From contig JAOZQC010000152.1 of the NCBI GenBank assembly GCA_029932425.1, positions 1-7,406 on the forward strand: a stretch of 7,406 nucleotides of DNA. Direction: 5' to 3'. Numbering within the stretch: position 1 is the first letter of the stretch; every line of letters starts with the position of its first letter. The DNA is from Planctomycetota bacterium (lineage in GTDB: Bacteria; Planctomycetota; JAJSAM01). The translations under genes were made by a program, and so were the position numbers. Positions 6,009-7,406 of this stretch are shown here, in pieces. The notes beneath the pieces were generated by a model. The model was not told the origin of the DNA. It saw only the letters and a program-made list of their open reading frames with translations, and did no database searches.

Positions 6009-7406
6009 ATGGCCAGGGAACGCTACGACTACAGGACGATCGAGGAGCGCTGGCAGCGCGACTGGGAGGAGCGCGGGCTCTTCCGGGCCCCGGACCGGCC
6101 GGGCGGCCGGAAGGCCTACATCCTGGAGATGTTCGCCTACCCGTCGGGCGACATCCACATGGGCCACTTCCGCAACTACTCGGTGGGGGACGCGGTGGCC
6201 CGGTTCAAGATGATGCAGGGCTTCGACCTGCTCCACCCGTTCGGATGGGACGCCTTCGGCCTCCCGGCCGAGAACGCGGCCATCGACCGGGGCGTCCACC
6301 CCGGCGAGTGGACCGAGCAGAACATCGCCACGGGGCGCTCCACGCTGAAGGCCCTGGGCATCTCCTACGACTGGGGCCGGGAGGTGGTCACCTGCCGTCC
6401 CGAGTACTACCGCTGGACGCAGTGGCTCTTCCTGCTCCTCCACGAGCGGGGCCTGGCCTACCGCAAGAGCTCCTTCGTGAACTGGTGCGTCTCCTGCAAG
6501 ACGGTGCTCGCCAACGAGCAGGTGGTGGCGGGCGAGTGCGAGCGCTGCCACAGCCCCGTGGTGAAGCGCGAGCTCGAGCAGTGGTTCTTCCGCATCACGG
6601 ACTACGCCCAGCGGCTGCTGGACGGGCTCGACGACCTCCCGGACTGGCCGGAGAGCATCAAGACCATGCAGCGGAACTGGATCGGCCGGTCCGAGGGGTG
6701 CCGGGCCGTCTTCCCCGTCCCCGGCTTCGACGAGCCCCTGGAGGTCTTCACCACCCGGCCCGACACCCTCTACGGGGTGACGTTCATGGCCGTGGCCCCG
6801 GAGAGCCCCTGGGCCCGGCGCCTGGCCGCGGGCACGCCCCGGGAGGGCGAGGTGGAGGAGTACGTCCGGCGCGCCCTCGCCCGCTCGGAGATCGACCGCA
6901 CCGCGGAGGACCGGGAGAAGGACGGCGTGGACACCGGCCGCGTCTGCCTGAACCCCCTCTCCGGCGAGGAGGTCCGGATCTTCGTGGCGGACTACGTGCT
7001 GGGGAGCTACGGGACGGGAGTGGTGATGGCGGTGCCCGCGCACGACCAGCGGGACTTCGAGTTCGCCCGGAAGTACGACCTTCCCGTGAAGGTGGTGATC
7101 CGGCCCCCGGACGCGGATCTCGACCCCGCCGCCATGGAGGAGGCCTACGTCGATCCGGGCGTGATGGTGAACTCCGGGCCGTTCGACGGGATCTCCTCCA
7201 CGGAGGGCATCGACCGGGTGGCCGCCCACCTCCGGGAGCGGGGCCTCGGCGGACCCGCGGTGGAGTACCGCCTCCGCGACTGGCTCGTCTCCCGCCAGCG
7301 CTACTGGGGGGCCCCGATCCCCGTGATCCACTGCGGGGACTGCGGGGTGGTCCCCGTGCCCGCGGAGGACCTCCCGGTGGTCCTGCCCCGGAACGTCCGG
7401 GACTTC
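6009..7406 (+). CDS. leuS: Leucyl-tRNA synthetase, N-terminal 466 residues (cut by window edge)
   Basis: This cytoplasmic class I synthetase charges tRNA-Leu with leucine using ATP and hydrolyses mischarged tRNA. The catalytic Rossmann core starts with YPSGDIHMGH, where HMGH at 50-53 is the HIGH motif, followed by the family-typical RNYSVGD. Cys160, Cys163, Cys177 and Cys180 form the zinc-binding insertion expected in bacterial LeuRS. The CP1 editing domain follows, with TTRPDT at 248-253 and AVPAHDQRDF at 341-350; Asp346 should be the editing-site aspartate that discriminates norvaline and isoleucine products. The chain returns to the core at RDWLVSRQRYWG (423-434), and CGDC (442-445) starts a second possible zinc site. 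Complete bacterial LeuRS is about 800-880 residues, so roughly half is present; the KMSKS loop and anticodon-binding region lie beyond the window. The ATG at 6009 is preceded by GAGGGAA at suitable spacing. No frameshift or lost key residue is seen. Confidence 0.97.
   Translation, partial: MARERYDYRTIEERWQRDWEERGLFRAPDRPGGRKAYILEMFAYPSGDIHMGHFRNYSVGDAVARFKMMQGFDLLHPFGWDAFGLPAENAAIDRGVHPGEWTEQNIATGRSTLKALGISYDWGREVVTCRPEYYRWTQWLFLLLHERGLAYRKSSFVNWCVSCKTVLANEQVVAGECERCHSPVVKRELEQWFFRITDYAQRLLDGLDDLPDWPESIKTMQRNWIGRSEGCRAVFPVPGFDEPLEVFTTRPDTLYGVTFMAVAPESPWARRLAAGTPREGEVEEYVRRALARSEIDRTAEDREKDGVDTGRVCLNPLSGEEVRIFVADYVLGSYGTGVVMAVPAHDQRDFEFARKYDLPVKVVIRPPDADLDPAAMEEAYVDPGVMVNSGPFDGISSTEGIDRVAAHLRERGLGGPAVEYRLRDWLVSRQRYWGAPIPVIHCGDCGVVPVPAEDLPVVLPRNVRDF

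Noticed and set aside
5427..7331. Minus-strand open frame of 634 codons opposite leuS
   Set aside because: Antisense shadow of a clear leucyl-tRNA synthetase; the sequence is His/Val/Gly/Pro-rich and unlike any protein I know.

Overview
This is a GC-rich bacterial window (strong G/C bias at third codon positions). The genes are ordinary for a chromosome: an NfeD-type membrane protease cluster, a tRNA-Ala gene, a large uncharacterised protein and leuS. No phage, transposon, plasmid or CRISPR feature is visible. The bacterial-type LeuRS and tRNA, the encoded CCA end and the base composition fit a high-GC bacterium. I cannot fix the phylum from sequence alone.

Left part, minus strand (1-2275): a two-gene operon read leftwards. 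The first gene is a long NfeD-family, membrane-anchored ClpP-class serine protease (674 aa). One base after its stop begins a second, short NfeD-family membrane protein that runs off the left edge of the window. Together they resemble the membrane-quality-control clusters in which NfeD proteins act with stomatin/SPFH proteins. No SPFH gene is visible, but the operon continues beyond the window.

Middle (2276-2941): a divergent promoter region, then a complete plus-strand tRNA-Ala(GGC) gene with a credible sigma-70-type promoter. A 428-base stretch without a convincing gene follows.

Centre-right (2942-5566): one 874-residue protein with no assignable function. It has a conserved-looking N-terminal helical region, an acidic linker, a long helical, TPR-like solenoid, and a C-terminal alpha/beta domain that resembles DUF2325. 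Its third codon positions are clearly less GC-rich than those of leuS in the stretches I counted. Of everything here it is the best candidate for something undescribed.

Right end (5567-7406): a 442-base non-coding stretch with a strong inverted repeat, then the first 466 codons of leuS, cut by the window edge. The tRNA and leuS belong to translation and the left operon to envelope protein quality control. The large protein shows no clear partner on either side.
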